Assembly: GCA_016756855.1 (NCBI GenBank)
Contig: JAESPD010000002.1
Span: 1 to 64,000, forward strand
Reading direction: 5' to 3'
DNA: 64,000 nucleotides
Source: a gamma proteobacterium endosymbiont of Lamellibrachia anaximandri
Lineage (GTDB): Bacteria > Pseudomonadota > Gammaproteobacteria > Chromatiales > Chromatiaceae
The notes under the pieces were generated by a model. It was not told the origin of the DNA and made no database searches. It worked only from the letters and a program-made list of their open reading frames with translations. The position numbers and the translations under genes are program-made. Below, in pieces: positions 50,236-58,713 of the stretch. How positions within the stretch are numbered: position 1 is the first letter of the stretch; every line of letters begins with the position of its first letter.

Positions 50236-50745
50236 GTGGCGATGGCTGCGCCGTCTCCACTGATTGATGACGTGCCAGCGCCAAAGCCCCCGAATGGTGA
50301 AGTAACCGACCAGGGAAAAAAAACTGCCGCAGATCAGACAGCCCAGCAGAAAGGGTGCCCAAACTCCGTCGAGACCGTTTTGCAGCCATTCAACACTGAA
50401 CTCAAAGGCCTGCGTATCCTGCGGTGAGCCAAGTACCGTAGTACCCACCAGATAGGCAAGAAAGAAGATCGGAGGGATAGTGAGTGGATTGGTGATCCAA
50501 ACGAGCGCCACGGACAAAGGTAGATTGACCCGACAGATGATGGCAGCGCCGGCCGCGAGCAGCATCTGAAAGGGCGCAGGTACGAAAGCCATAAACAGTC
50601 CCACCGCAAAGGCACCCGCTGCCGATCGGCGGTTCAGGTGCCATAGATTGGCGTCGTGCAGTAATGTACCGAACATCCGCAAATGCTTATGGTTGCGGAT
50701 GGTGTCATGGTCAGGTGTAATACGTTTTATCAGATGTTTTGGCAT
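50230..50745 (-). CDS. DUF2062 domain membrane protein
   Basis: 171 residues, three probable helices (about 45-65, 80-105, 130-155). The DUF2062 hallmarks [39 protein letters not shown] and [20 protein letters not shown] are clear. Function of the family is unknown. Its place next to comEC, exbBD and lpxK is conserved in gammaproteobacteria. Confidence 0.9.
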   Translation of the reverse strand: MPKHLIKRITPDHDTIRNHKHLRMFGTLLHDANLWHLNRRSAAGAFAVGLFMAFVPAPFQMLLAAGAAIICRVNLPLSVALVWITNPLTIPPIFFLAYLVGTTVLGSPQDTQAFEFSVEWLQNGLDGVWAPFLLGCLICGSFFSLVGYFTIRGLWRWHVINQWRRRSHRHS

Positions 50746-50855
50746 GGCTTCCGCGAAGATAATACGTCGGGATCTGTGCGGCTAATACTATTGAATCACG
50801 GTGGGGCAGGATGCGCCACAAAAAGCTGCTGAAGTTTTCATGACAGGGATGTTTC

Positions 50856-53150
50856 ATGACATTTATTCTGCTCGCCTTTATCACCGGAACAGCGCTCTTC
50901 CAGCTGCTGCCAGTGTTGCCTGAACCCGCCTGGTTCGGCGCTGCTGCAGCGATTCCTCTATTTTGGTTCTCACGTCTTACGAAGCTCCTGTCTGCGCTGC
51001 TTGCCGGTGGGATTTGGGCCTTTCTATTTGCCTGGCTTCAGCTTTCACAGGCAATGCCATTTTTACTCGAAGGGGAAACCCTCATTGTCACCGGCACTGT
51101 TGTCTCCCTTCCCAAACAGACATCAGCCATCAATCGATTTGAGTTTGAGCTGAAGACGGTTCAGTCGAAGCATGGTTCTGAGTCTCTGCAGGGGCGGATT
51201 CGACTCAACTGGTATCGTTTTGACGGCGTCTTGCTTCCTGGGCAGCGCTGGCAGTTGCAGGTCAGACTGAAAAGACCCAGAGGATTGCAGAATCCAGCAG
51301 GGTTTGACTATGAAAAATGGCTCTACAGCCGCAGAATTCGCGCCACAGGTTACGTGCAACACAGTATCGAAAACCAACTGCTGGGCGAAGATGATTTCAG
51401 CTACATCATCGACCGTGTACGCCATCGAATCGGCAGCGAAATAGAGCACTTGGTAGAGTCACAAAAGGCATCAGGTCTGATTCGTGCCTTGGCGATTGGT
51501 GATCGGGGTGGAATCTCCAGCAGTGACTGGGAGGCCTTTACCCGAACTGGCACCAACCATCTCATTGCAATCTCCGGACTCCACATCGGCATTGTAGCGG
51601 GTCTGATGTTCGCTCTTGGTCAGTGGTTGTGGCGACAATGGCCGAATTTGATGTTGTGGCTGCCAGCGCCAAAAGCCGGTGCAATATCCGGGTTATTGGG
51701 TGGGACCCTATATGCCATGTTGGCGGGTTTTTCCCTTCCTACCCAGCGGGCTTTGATTATGCTCTATCTGGTGCTTGGGGCAACGTTATTCGGGCGTACC
51801 CCTGTGATTAGCCGTTCTTTCAGTATGGCGCTCTTTCTTGTGATCCTGCTCGATCCGGCAGCGACGCTCTCTGCTGGATTTTGGCTCTCCTTCGGGGCAG
51901 TTGGTGTAATTCTGCTATCGGTAACCGGGCGGATCGGACGGCCGACAGGTTGGCACCAATGGGGTCGAGTTCAATGGGTGGTTGCACTGGGGCTGGCTCC
52001 CTTACTCTTTATTCAGTTTGGACGGGCATCTCTGGTCGCCCCCCTGGTCAATCTACTGCTGGTGCCCTGGTTTACCCTTGTGTTGGTGCCCCTGATACTT
52101 TTTGGCTTGCCGCTATTGAGTTTTCCAGCGGCAGCGGCTTTGTGGGCGAAGCTGACAGAACTCTGCGTCACTTACACACTGGTGACTATCGAATGGGCGG
52201 CCGATATAAGTTTTGCCGCACTATTTCTACCTGACCAGCCGCTCTGGATCTGGGCTGGGGCGATGGGGGGAATACTGCTATTTCTCCTGCCTGGCGGCTT
52301 GCCGGTGCGCGGGGCCGGTATAATACTGCTACTGCCTCTGGTATTCAGTTCACCTCAGCGTCCACCTCCAGGCGGATTCAGGCTCACCCTGCTTGATGTG
52401 GGGCAGGGATTGTCCGCGGTAGTGGAAACCGCACGGCACCAGCTTGTCTACGACACAGGCCCCGCTTTTCCTTCCGGATTCAATACCACAGAGGCGGCAC
52501 TCCTGCCCTATCTCCACAGCCGGGGTATAGAGCAGATAGACCGACTGGTGGTAAGCAATGGCGATCAGGATCATGCCGGCGGTGTAGCACATTTGCTCAA
52601 GGGGATAACGGTGGTGGCTCTGATCGGGGGCGAATCCATGGCTGTTGCCAATTTCCGCTACTGCCGTTCCGGTATGTCGTGGCAGTGGGATGGCGTCTCA
52701 TTCGAGATACTGCATCCGGATGGGAGCGAAAAATTTCAGACGGGTAATGATGCCTCCTGCGTATTGAGAGTCGAGGGAAGCGGTGGATCATTGCTGATTC
52801 CCGGTGATGTAGAGCAACAGGCGGAGAAGTGGCTGGTAGAGAGATATGGCCAGAATCTGAAAAGCGATGTTCTGATCGCGCCGCATCATGGCTCAACGAC
52901 ATCCTCCACCCAACCATTTGCCGATAGGGTGAGGCCGGAATATGTGCTGTTCCCGACCGGATACCGAAACCGGTTTGGTTTTCCCAAAGCGGGTGTCCAA
53001 CAGCGTTGGCGCGACTTGGGGGCAAAGTTGCTCAACAGCGCGGAGGAGGGTGCCATTCAAATTGATTTTCATCCGGAATCCGGACTCGGGAAGCCCTATC
53101 GCATTCGTCGGGAGAGGCGTCACTACTGGAGCACCCCCTGGAATGAGTGA
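50856..53150 (+). CDS. comEC: DNA uptake channel ComEC/Rec2
   Basis: 764 residues: N-terminal helices plus an OB-like domain (about 25-190), the membrane competence domain (about 210-480, TNHLIAISGLHIGIVAGLMF) and a C-terminal metallo-beta-lactamase-like domain (from about 505, LTLLDVGQGLSAVV). Imports one DNA strand during transformation. The usual HxDxDH metal motif reads NGDQDH here, with the first His replaced by Asn; the later PHHGSTTSS is intact. No other competence gene is in the window. Confidence 0.93.
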   Translation: MTFILLAFITGTALFQLLPVLPEPAWFGAAAAIPLFWFSRLTKLLSALLAGGIWAFLFAWLQLSQAMPFLLEGETLIVTGTVVSLPKQTSAINRFEFELKTVQSKHGSESLQGRIRLNWYRFDGVLLPGQRWQLQVRLKRPRGLQNPAGFDYEKWLYSRRIRATGYVQHSIENQLLGEDDFSYIIDRVRHRIGSEIEHLVESQKASGLIRALAIGDRGGISSSDWEAFTRTGTNHLIAISGLHIGIVAGLMFALGQWLWRQWPNLMLWLPAPKAGAISGLLGGTLYAMLAGFSLPTQRALIMLYLVLGATLFGRTPVISRSFSMALFLVILLDPAATLSAGFWLSFGAVGVILLSVTGRIGRPTGWHQWGRVQWVVALGLAPLLFIQFGRASLVAPLVNLLLVPWFTLVLVPLILFGLPLLSFPAAAALWAKLTELCVTYTLVTIEWAADISFAALFLPDQPLWIWAGAMGGILLFLLPGGLPVRGAGIILLLPLVFSSPQRPPPGGFRLTLLDVGQGLSAVVETARHQLVYDTGPAFPSGFNTTEAALLPYLHSRGIEQIDRLVVSNGDQDHAGGVAHLLKGITVVALIGGESMAVANFRYCRSGMSWQWDGVSFEILHPDGSEKFQTGNDASCVLRVEGSGGSLLIPGDVEQQAEKWLVERYGQNLKSDVLIAPHHGSTTSSTQPFADRVRPEYVLFPTGYRNRFGFPKAGVQQRWRDLGAKLLNSAEEGAIQIDFHPESGLGKPYRIRRERRHYWSTPWNE

Positions 53151-53222
53151 ACTCGTTCCCTTTCGGATCCATGCACAGATACAGTATGATTATCAGTAGA
53201 TTCCCAAGAGGTCCAGACTACA

Positions 53223-53843
53223 GTGTTTGAATTTGTAAAAGCGGGCGGGTGGCTCATGGCTCCCATCATAGCCTGTTCCGTCGTTGCCCTTGCGATTGTC
53301 CTGGAACGCTTCTGGTCCCTTCGCCGCAGAAAGGTAATGCCTGCAATTTTGATGCAGCAACTTTGGAAGTTACACAATGAGAATCAGCTAGAGCGCGCCG
53401 ATCTGGAGAAATTACGCAAAAGCTCTCCTCTCGGGCGAATCCTTGCTGCTGGCATGGTGAATCGTTACCACTCCAAAGAGGTCATGAAAGAGAGTATTGA
53501 AGAGGTAGGGCGTCAGGTGGTGCTGGAACTAGAACGCTACCTCAACGCCTTGGGTACCATCGCTTCCATTGCGCCACTGCTGGGGTTATTGGGTACAGTA
53601 TTTGGGATGATCAAAGTGTTCGGCGCCATCGTGACCGCTGGGGTCGGCGATCCGGGCGTTTTGGCAGGCGGCATTTCCGAAGCACTGATAACCACGGCGA
53701 CCGGTCTCTCCGTTGCCATTCCCAGTCTGATGTTCCATCGCTATTTCACCGGGCTTGTCGATAAACTGGTGCTGGGCATGGAGGAGCAGGCATTGAAACT
53801 GGTGGAGGTGATCCACGGTGAGCGGGAACGGGTCTCCGGGTGA
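53223..53843 (+). CDS. exbB: MotA/TolQ/ExbB proton-channel family protein
   Basis: 206 residues, three membrane helices (about 8-28, 110-132, 152-175) with the family ALGTIASIAPLLGLLGTVFGM and GISEALITTATGLSVAIP. Uses proton motive force with ExbD to energise outer-membrane processes. Start GTG at 53223. Adjacent to exbD and lpxK as in Pseudomonas. No tonB in the window. Confidence 0.92.
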   Translation: MFEFVKAGGWLMAPIIACSVVALAIVLERFWSLRRRKVMPAILMQQLWKLHNENQLERADLEKLRKSSPLGRILAAGMVNRYHSKEVMKESIEEVGRQVVLELERYLNALGTIASIAPLLGLLGTVFGMIKVFGAIVTAGVGDPGVLAGGISEALITTATGLSVAIPSLMFHRYFTGLVDKLVLGMEEQALKLVEVIHGERERVSG

Positions 53844-54259
53844 ACCTGCGGCCGCACCGAAAAAAAGCCATTGAGGTCGATATCACGCCGTTGATCGACG
53901 TGGTTTTCCTGCTGCTGATCTTCTTCATGGTTTCGACCACCTTCGACCGGGAGACCCAGATTGAGGTTGAGCTGCCGGAAGCTGCCGGAGAAGAGGCACA
54001 GACGGCGGCGGATGTGCTCGATATTACCATTGATACGTCGGGTACCTTCTACGTCAATCAGCAGGAAGTCATCAATACCGAGATCGAAACCCTGAAAAAG
54101 GCCATCACAAAAGCCGCAGGGGAGAAGAAAGATCTTCCGGTCATCATAAATGCGGACGCCAAGACGCCCCACCAATCGGTAATGACGGTGATGGATGCAG
54201 CAAGCCAACTCGGTTTTCTGCACATGACTTTTGCTGCGCATAAGCCGAAGAGTCCTTGA
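53840..54259 (+). CDS. exbD: biopolymer transport protein ExbD/TolR family
   Basis: 139 residues with one N-terminal helix carrying the essential Asp (IDVVFLLLIFFMVSTTF, with DITPLID before it) and a periplasmic domain. Starts at GTG 53840 in a 4-bp overlap with exbB and ends in a 4-bp overlap with lpxK. Confidence 0.93.
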   Translation: MNLRPHRKKAIEVDITPLIDVVFLLLIFFMVSTTFDRETQIEVELPEAAGEEAQTAADVLDITIDTSGTFYVNQQEVINTEIETLKKAITKAAGEKKDLPVIINADAKTPHQSVMTVMDAASQLGFLHMTFAAHKPKSP

Positions 54260-55245
54260 AAAGCATCGATCACTACTGGGAAGGATGGAACCCGGTCAGT
54301 CTGATCCTCCTGCCGCTTTCCCTGCTCTTCTGTCTGCTGTCATGGCTACGCCGGATTGCCTATCGGATCGGCCTTCTGAGCCGTGAGCGGATATCGGTTC
54401 CGGTTATCGTCGTAGGCAATATCACCGTCGGCGGCACCGGTAAGACGCCGCTGGTCATCTGGCTCGCAGAATGGTTGAAGGGCAGAGGATTGCAGCCGGG
54501 CATCATCACCCGTGGATATGGTGGCAAGGCCGAGTCCTGGCCGTGTGTGGTTTCTGTCGATAGTAGCGCGTCGGAAGTGGGGGACGAGGCGGTACTGCTC
54601 GCACGTCGCTCGGGATGCCCGGTCTTTGCCGGTCCCGATCGTCCCGAGGTGGCCCGTGCGCTGCTTGCCGCACATCCATGTGACCTGATTCTCTCCGACG
54701 ATGGCTTGCAGCACTACGCGCTGCAACGGGATGCAGAGATCGTCGTCATCGACGGGAAAAGAGGGTTCGGTAACGGACTCTGCCTGCCTGCCGGTCCTCT
54801 TCGGGAACGGCAATTCCGGCTTAATCAGGTAGACCTGCTGGTGGTCAATGGTGAGAAACCACTTCGTCACGACGCCTTTCAAATGCGGGTTGAAGGAGAC
54901 AAGGCACGGCTGTTGACTGACAGCGATCAGCAGCGAAGTCTGTCGGAGTTCACGGGGCAGCAAGTCGAAGCCATCGCCGCCATCGGCAATCCCGAACGCT
55001 TTTTCAGCATGCTCGAAGCGGCCGGATTGAGGATCAATCGGCATCCCTTTCCGGACCATCACCCGTTTGTGGAGGAAGATCTTCTGCCTTTGCAAAAAAA
55101 GACGGTTCTCATGACAGAGAAAGATGCGGTAAAGTGCACGTCATTCGCGGGAAAAAACCTCTGGTACGTTCCTGCTGACGCGAGGCTCGATGAAGGATTC
55201 ATCCAACAGCTGACGCAAATCATCAACAGGTTGTGTAATGGATAA
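54256..55245 (+). CDS. lpxK: tetraacyldisaccharide 4'-kinase
   Basis: Adds the 4'-phosphate to the lipid A precursor at the inner membrane. 329 residues with an N-terminal membrane helix (about 15-35), Walker [15 protein letters not shown] (55-68), and [18 protein letters not shown]. Start is TTG at 54256, overlapping the exbD stop (TTGA). The flippase gene msbA, often beside lpxK, is absent here. Confidence 0.95.
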   Translation: MKSIDHYWEGWNPVSLILLPLSLLFCLLSWLRRIAYRIGLLSRERISVPVIVVGNITVGGTGKTPLVIWLAEWLKGRGLQPGIITRGYGGKAESWPCVVSVDSSASEVGDEAVLLARRSGCPVFAGPDRPEVARALLAAHPCDLILSDDGLQHYALQRDAEIVVIDGKRGFGNGLCLPAGPLRERQFRLNQVDLLVVNGEKPLRHDAFQMRVEGDKARLLTDSDQQRSLSEFTGQQVEAIAAIGNPERFFSMLEAAGLRINRHPFPDHHPFVEEDLLPLQKKTVLMTEKDAVKCTSFAGKNLWYVPADARLDEGFIQQLTQIINRLCNG

Positions 55246-55426
55246 TAAACTGCTCGATATTCTTGTTTGCCCTCTCTGCAAAGGCAATCTCTACTATGAT
55301 AAGAAGGTTGCAGAGCTTATCTGCAGAGTTGATCGGCTGGCATTCCCGATCAGGGATGACATTCCGGTAATGTTGCAGGACGAAGCGCGCGAACTGGCGG
55401 CGGATGAAGAGGTACCCGAGGGCTGA
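55238..55426 (+). CDS. Trm112 family protein (YcaR)
   Basis: 62 residues with [17 protein letters not shown] at the start and [13 protein letters not shown], the standard small protein encoded between lpxK and kdsB. One CPxC pair remains, while the second cysteine pair of eukaryotic Trm112 is absent as in other bacteria. Role in bacteria not settled. Overlaps lpxK by 8 bp. Confidence 0.92.
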   Translation: MDNKLLDILVCPLCKGNLYYDKKVAELICRVDRLAFPIRDDIPVMLQDEARELAADEEVPEG

Positions 55427-55431
55427 TCGAT

Positions 55432-56190
55432 ATGGATTTCAAAGTTGTCATTCCAGCACGTTACTCATCGGTCCGTCTGCCGGGAAAACCACTGCGGGAG
55501 ATTGCAGGCAGGCCCATGATCCAGCACGTCTACGAACGTGCCCGGGAAAGTGGTGCTGACGAAGTGGTCATCGCAACAGATGATGAACGCATCAGGCAGA
55601 CGGCCAAGGCCTTCGGCGCAGAAGTCTGTATGACCGCCGCGCACCATCGTAGCGGCTCTGACAGGATTGCCGAAGTGGTGGAGCAGCTGCGCTGGGCTGC
55701 TGATGCCATCGTGGTGAATCTACAGGGCGACGAACCCACCATGCCGGCGTCATTGATCGACCAGGTTGCCGCCGACATGCAGAGTCACGAGCTGGCAGGC
55801 GTTACCACGCTCTCGGCCCCCATTGAATCCCATGAGATGCTATTCGACCCCCATGTTGTGAAGGTCGTGACCGATATTGAAGGATATGCCCTCTATTTCA
55901 GCAGGGCGCCGATTCCCTGGCACCGGGATGAGTTCCTCGAAGGCAGAGAATCCCTTCCCTCTACCGTGGCATTCAGCCGTCACATCGGCCTTTATGCCTA
56001 TCGTGCAGGTTATCTGAAGCAGTTTGTCTCCTGGGCTCACGCGCCACTTGAACAAGCGGAATCCCTGGAACAACTGAGAGTGCTTTGGCACGGCGGGAAG
56101 ATTCATGTCAGTCAGGCAACTGAAGCAGCAGGACACGGGGTGGATACCGAGGATGATCTGAAACGTGTGGACGAGGTTCTATCCCGGTAG
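55432..56190 (+). CDS. kdsB: 3-deoxy-manno-octulosonate cytidylyltransferase
   Basis: Activates Kdo as CMP-Kdo for lipopolysaccharide inner core. 252 residues with the nucleotide-binding VVIPARYSSVRLPGKPL (residues 5-21), VVNLQGDEPTMP and the C-terminal GVDTEDDLKRV. Ends the comEC-kdsB block. Confidence 0.97.
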   Translation: MDFKVVIPARYSSVRLPGKPLREIAGRPMIQHVYERARESGADEVVIATDDERIRQTAKAFGAEVCMTAAHHRSGSDRIAEVVEQLRWAADAIVVNLQGDEPTMPASLIDQVAADMQSHELAGVTTLSAPIESHEMLFDPHVVKVVTDIEGYALYFSRAPIPWHRDEFLEGRESLPSTVAFSRHIGLYAYRAGYLKQFVSWAHAPLEQAESLEQLRVLWHGGKIHVSQATEAAGHGVDTEDDLKRVDEVLSR

Positions 56191-56343
56191 TACGAGGGGC
56201 TGCTAATAAAAGAAGAAAATCACTCTTTATTCTTTCATGGGAAGTAAATGCCTGTAGAGAACAGGGACGTGTACCGAGGTTTCATTACTATGTAATATGC
56301 GGCTGGTTCAACTATCTAATCAGTCGAGAATTGGAAAACTTGT

Positions 56344-57747
56344 ATGCGTAATAAGCTAGCGTACGCCCTCGCTTTAACAGGTGTCTTATCTCCGCTATTG
56401 GCTCAGGCGGGACCACAACAAATGCTGCTGCTTATCGACATGCTCAAGGAAAACGGAACCTTGACAGAGATCCAGCACCAGCAACTCAAGGCGGCCATGA
56501 TGGCTGAAGATCCCACGCCTTCCACGAAACAGCCACCAGCACAACAAACTCTCCCGCTGCCCGCCTCCGAACCAGTGGATGTAATGGTCTCCACCCAGGG
56601 GGGCAGTGTAAAGGCGGAGTCCTACGATGGCAGGTCAAGCTTTGAGTTCACTGCGCAGATAGCGGCAGATGCGGCCTGGTACGACAGTGATATCACAGAT
56701 ATGGGAAACGCCGCAGAGATTCGATATGCCCGCATTGGGGCTGAAGGTACGCTCTTCGGGCCTTGGGAATACGAATTGGAGATAGACTTTGCCGGTGAGG
56801 ATGTCGGTTTGAAAGACGCTTGGCTTGGATATCGAACGCTGGGTGACAGCCGACTTAAGGTTGGCCTGTTCAAAACGCCATTCAGTCTGGAGGAGATGAC
56901 CACTTCTGCCAACCAGACATTCATGGAACGCTCATTGATCAATGCCATGACGCCGGGGCGAAACGTCGGCGTAGGTTTCGAAACCTATGACGGCCAGTGG
57001 AGTCTGGCGGGCAGCATTTTTGGCGAGGGCGCGGATGATGGTGACGATCGGCTCGACGACGAAGGATGGGGCGGCAGTCTGCGCGGCACTTGGGCACCAG
57101 TAGCAACAGACACTAGGGTCTTGCATCTTGGTCTCTCCAGCTCTGCCCGCACCTATGGCGGGGATTCGGATGACGAGGCGGTTTTTCGTATCCGAACTGA
57201 CCCTGAATCTCATTTAGTGGATTCAAATAACTACCTGCTGGATACCAATCAATACGAAACCAAGAAATCGAAATACAAGATCCAGCATATGGAACATACC
57301 ACCAGTATCGGAGTGGAAGCCGCAATGGTGCATGGTCCGGTTTCGTTACAAGGAGAGTTTGTTCGGACCTATGTCAATTCAGAGGACTACATGGAGAGCC
57401 TGAATTTTCATGGTTTCTATGTTGCCGGCAGTTGGTTCCTCACCGGCGAATCGCGAAACTACGATCATACACAGGGGCGTTTCAGTCGCATTTCTCCCTA
57501 TAGCAACTTTGGCTGGGGAGAAGGTACCGGTGCCTGGGAGTTGGCGCTGCGTCACAGTCATCTCGGCCTGGACGATCAGGATATCGAAGGCGGCAGGGAG
57601 TGGAATACCACAGTAGGGATCAACTGGTACGTCAACCCGAATATCCGCTTCATGGCTAACTACATCGTGGTCAATTCCGAGCCTGATGCGGCAGGGGAGG
57701 AGGATGATCCGCGCATCATTCAGGTTCGTGGCCAATATGATTTCTGA
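56344..57747 (+). CDS. OprO/OprP-type outer-membrane porin
   Basis: 467 residues with a signal peptide (MRNKLAYALALTGVLSPLLAQA), a short N-terminal helical segment (about 25-55) that may trimerise, a Pro/Gln linker, then a beta-barrel with alternating aromatic strands and a terminal Phe (IIQVRGQYDF). The barrel resembles phosphate-selective porins (YARIGAEGTLFGPWEYELEIDF; DAWLGYR; VGLFKTPFSLEEMT). Anion specificity is only inferred. Next to a PhnD-like binding protein, 27 bp downstream. Confidence 0.88.
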   Translation: MRNKLAYALALTGVLSPLLAQAGPQQMLLLIDMLKENGTLTEIQHQQLKAAMMAEDPTPSTKQPPAQQTLPLPASEPVDVMVSTQGGSVKAESYDGRSSFEFTAQIAADAAWYDSDITDMGNAAEIRYARIGAEGTLFGPWEYELEIDFAGEDVGLKDAWLGYRTLGDSRLKVGLFKTPFSLEEMTTSANQTFMERSLINAMTPGRNVGVGFETYDGQWSLAGSIFGEGADDGDDRLDDEGWGGSLRGTWAPVATDTRVLHLGLSSSARTYGGDSDDEAVFRIRTDPESHLVDSNNYLLDTNQYETKKSKYKIQHMEHTTSIGVEAAMVHGPVSLQGEFVRTYVNSEDYMESLNFHGFYVAGSWFLTGESRNYDHTQGRFSRISPYSNFGWGEGTGAWELALRHSHLGLDDQDIEGGREWNTTVGINWYVNPNIRFMANYIVVNSEPDAAGEEDDPRIIQVRGQYDF

Positions 57748-57774
57748 TGCGCATATACCGGATCTGAGGTAAAA

Positions 57775-58713
57775 GTGGCATCAATATCGAGACTCATCAG
57801 ATGCATCCTGACAGTGTCGATCCTGCTCTGTCTCTCCGGCCATGCGGTCGCATCAGATTCAGAAGTTCTCCGAGCCCAGACACTGGTGATCGGCAAGGTC
57901 AGCGACAGTCCACGTAAACACTATATCCGCCTCAAGCCGATGGTCGATTATGCGGGAAAAAAGATGAAGGACCTCGGCATTACCCACACCCGGGTTTTAA
58001 TGGCTAGAAATAATGCACAGATGATTCGCTATCTCAGGGAAGGGAGGGTCGACTGGGTAACCGAGACAATTTTTTCATCCCTGGCCTTTCGTGATCAGGC
58101 GGGTGCGGAGATTATTCTGCGGAAGTGGAAAAAAGGGGTGCCCGGCTATCACACGGTTTTTATTACACGGAAAGAGAGTGATATTTACACCTTGAAGGAT
58201 CTTCAGGGAAGACGTATTGCTTTAGAGGACCCAGGTTCGACCACAGCCTTTTTTGTACCTATGACTATTCTTTTCGGGGAGGGGTTGCAACCGGAAAAAC
58301 TCCAAACCATCCGTAGCACACCATCGCCGGATAAGGTGGGTTATGGCTTTGCAGGTGGAGAGATAAACATTGCAACATGGGTCCATCAAGGGTTTGCTGA
58401 TGCCGGTGCATATAACGATCTTGACTGGAACACGCCTGATCATACCCCACCTTCATTCAAAAAAGATCTGCGCATTTTCCATCGGGCTGAAAAAATGCCC
58501 AGAGGATTTGAATTGGTTCGTTCCGGCATGGATCCAACAATCAAGGCACGTCTCAAGAAAATTCTGCTTGAGGCTGATAGTGATCCTGATGCCGGTGATG
58601 TGCTTTTTTCCTATCAGCGTACAGCACAGTTCGATGAGATTGATGACGAAACCAAGGTCGCATTGGAGCTGGTCAGGCAGCAGATGGATAGACTGGCAGG
58701 TAAGCCGCATTGA
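57775..58713 (+). CDS. PhnD-like periplasmic binding protein without transporter
   Basis: 312 residues with a signal peptide ending near AVASD (residues 1-27). The type 2 binding-protein fold of the phosphate/phosphite/phosphonate group is seen from RLKPMVDYAGKKMKDLG, YLREGRVDWVTE and DLQGRRIALEDPGSTTAFFVP. No ABC permease or ATPase lies nearby. Its stop overlaps the ATG of a membrane cyclic-di-GMP protein (TGATG), so it is more likely a sensor subunit than a transporter part. Start GTG at 57775. Ligand unknown. Confidence 0.85.
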   Translation: MASISRLIRCILTVSILLCLSGHAVASDSEVLRAQTLVIGKVSDSPRKHYIRLKPMVDYAGKKMKDLGITHTRVLMARNNAQMIRYLREGRVDWVTETIFSSLAFRDQAGAEIILRKWKKGVPGYHTVFITRKESDIYTLKDLQGRRIALEDPGSTTAFFVPMTILFGEGLQPEKLQTIRSTPSPDKVGYGFAGGEINIATWVHQGFADAGAYNDLDWNTPDHTPPSFKKDLRIFHRAEKMPRGFELVRSGMDPTIKARLKKILLEADSDPDAGDVLFSYQRTAQFDEIDDETKVALELVRQQMDRLAGKPH

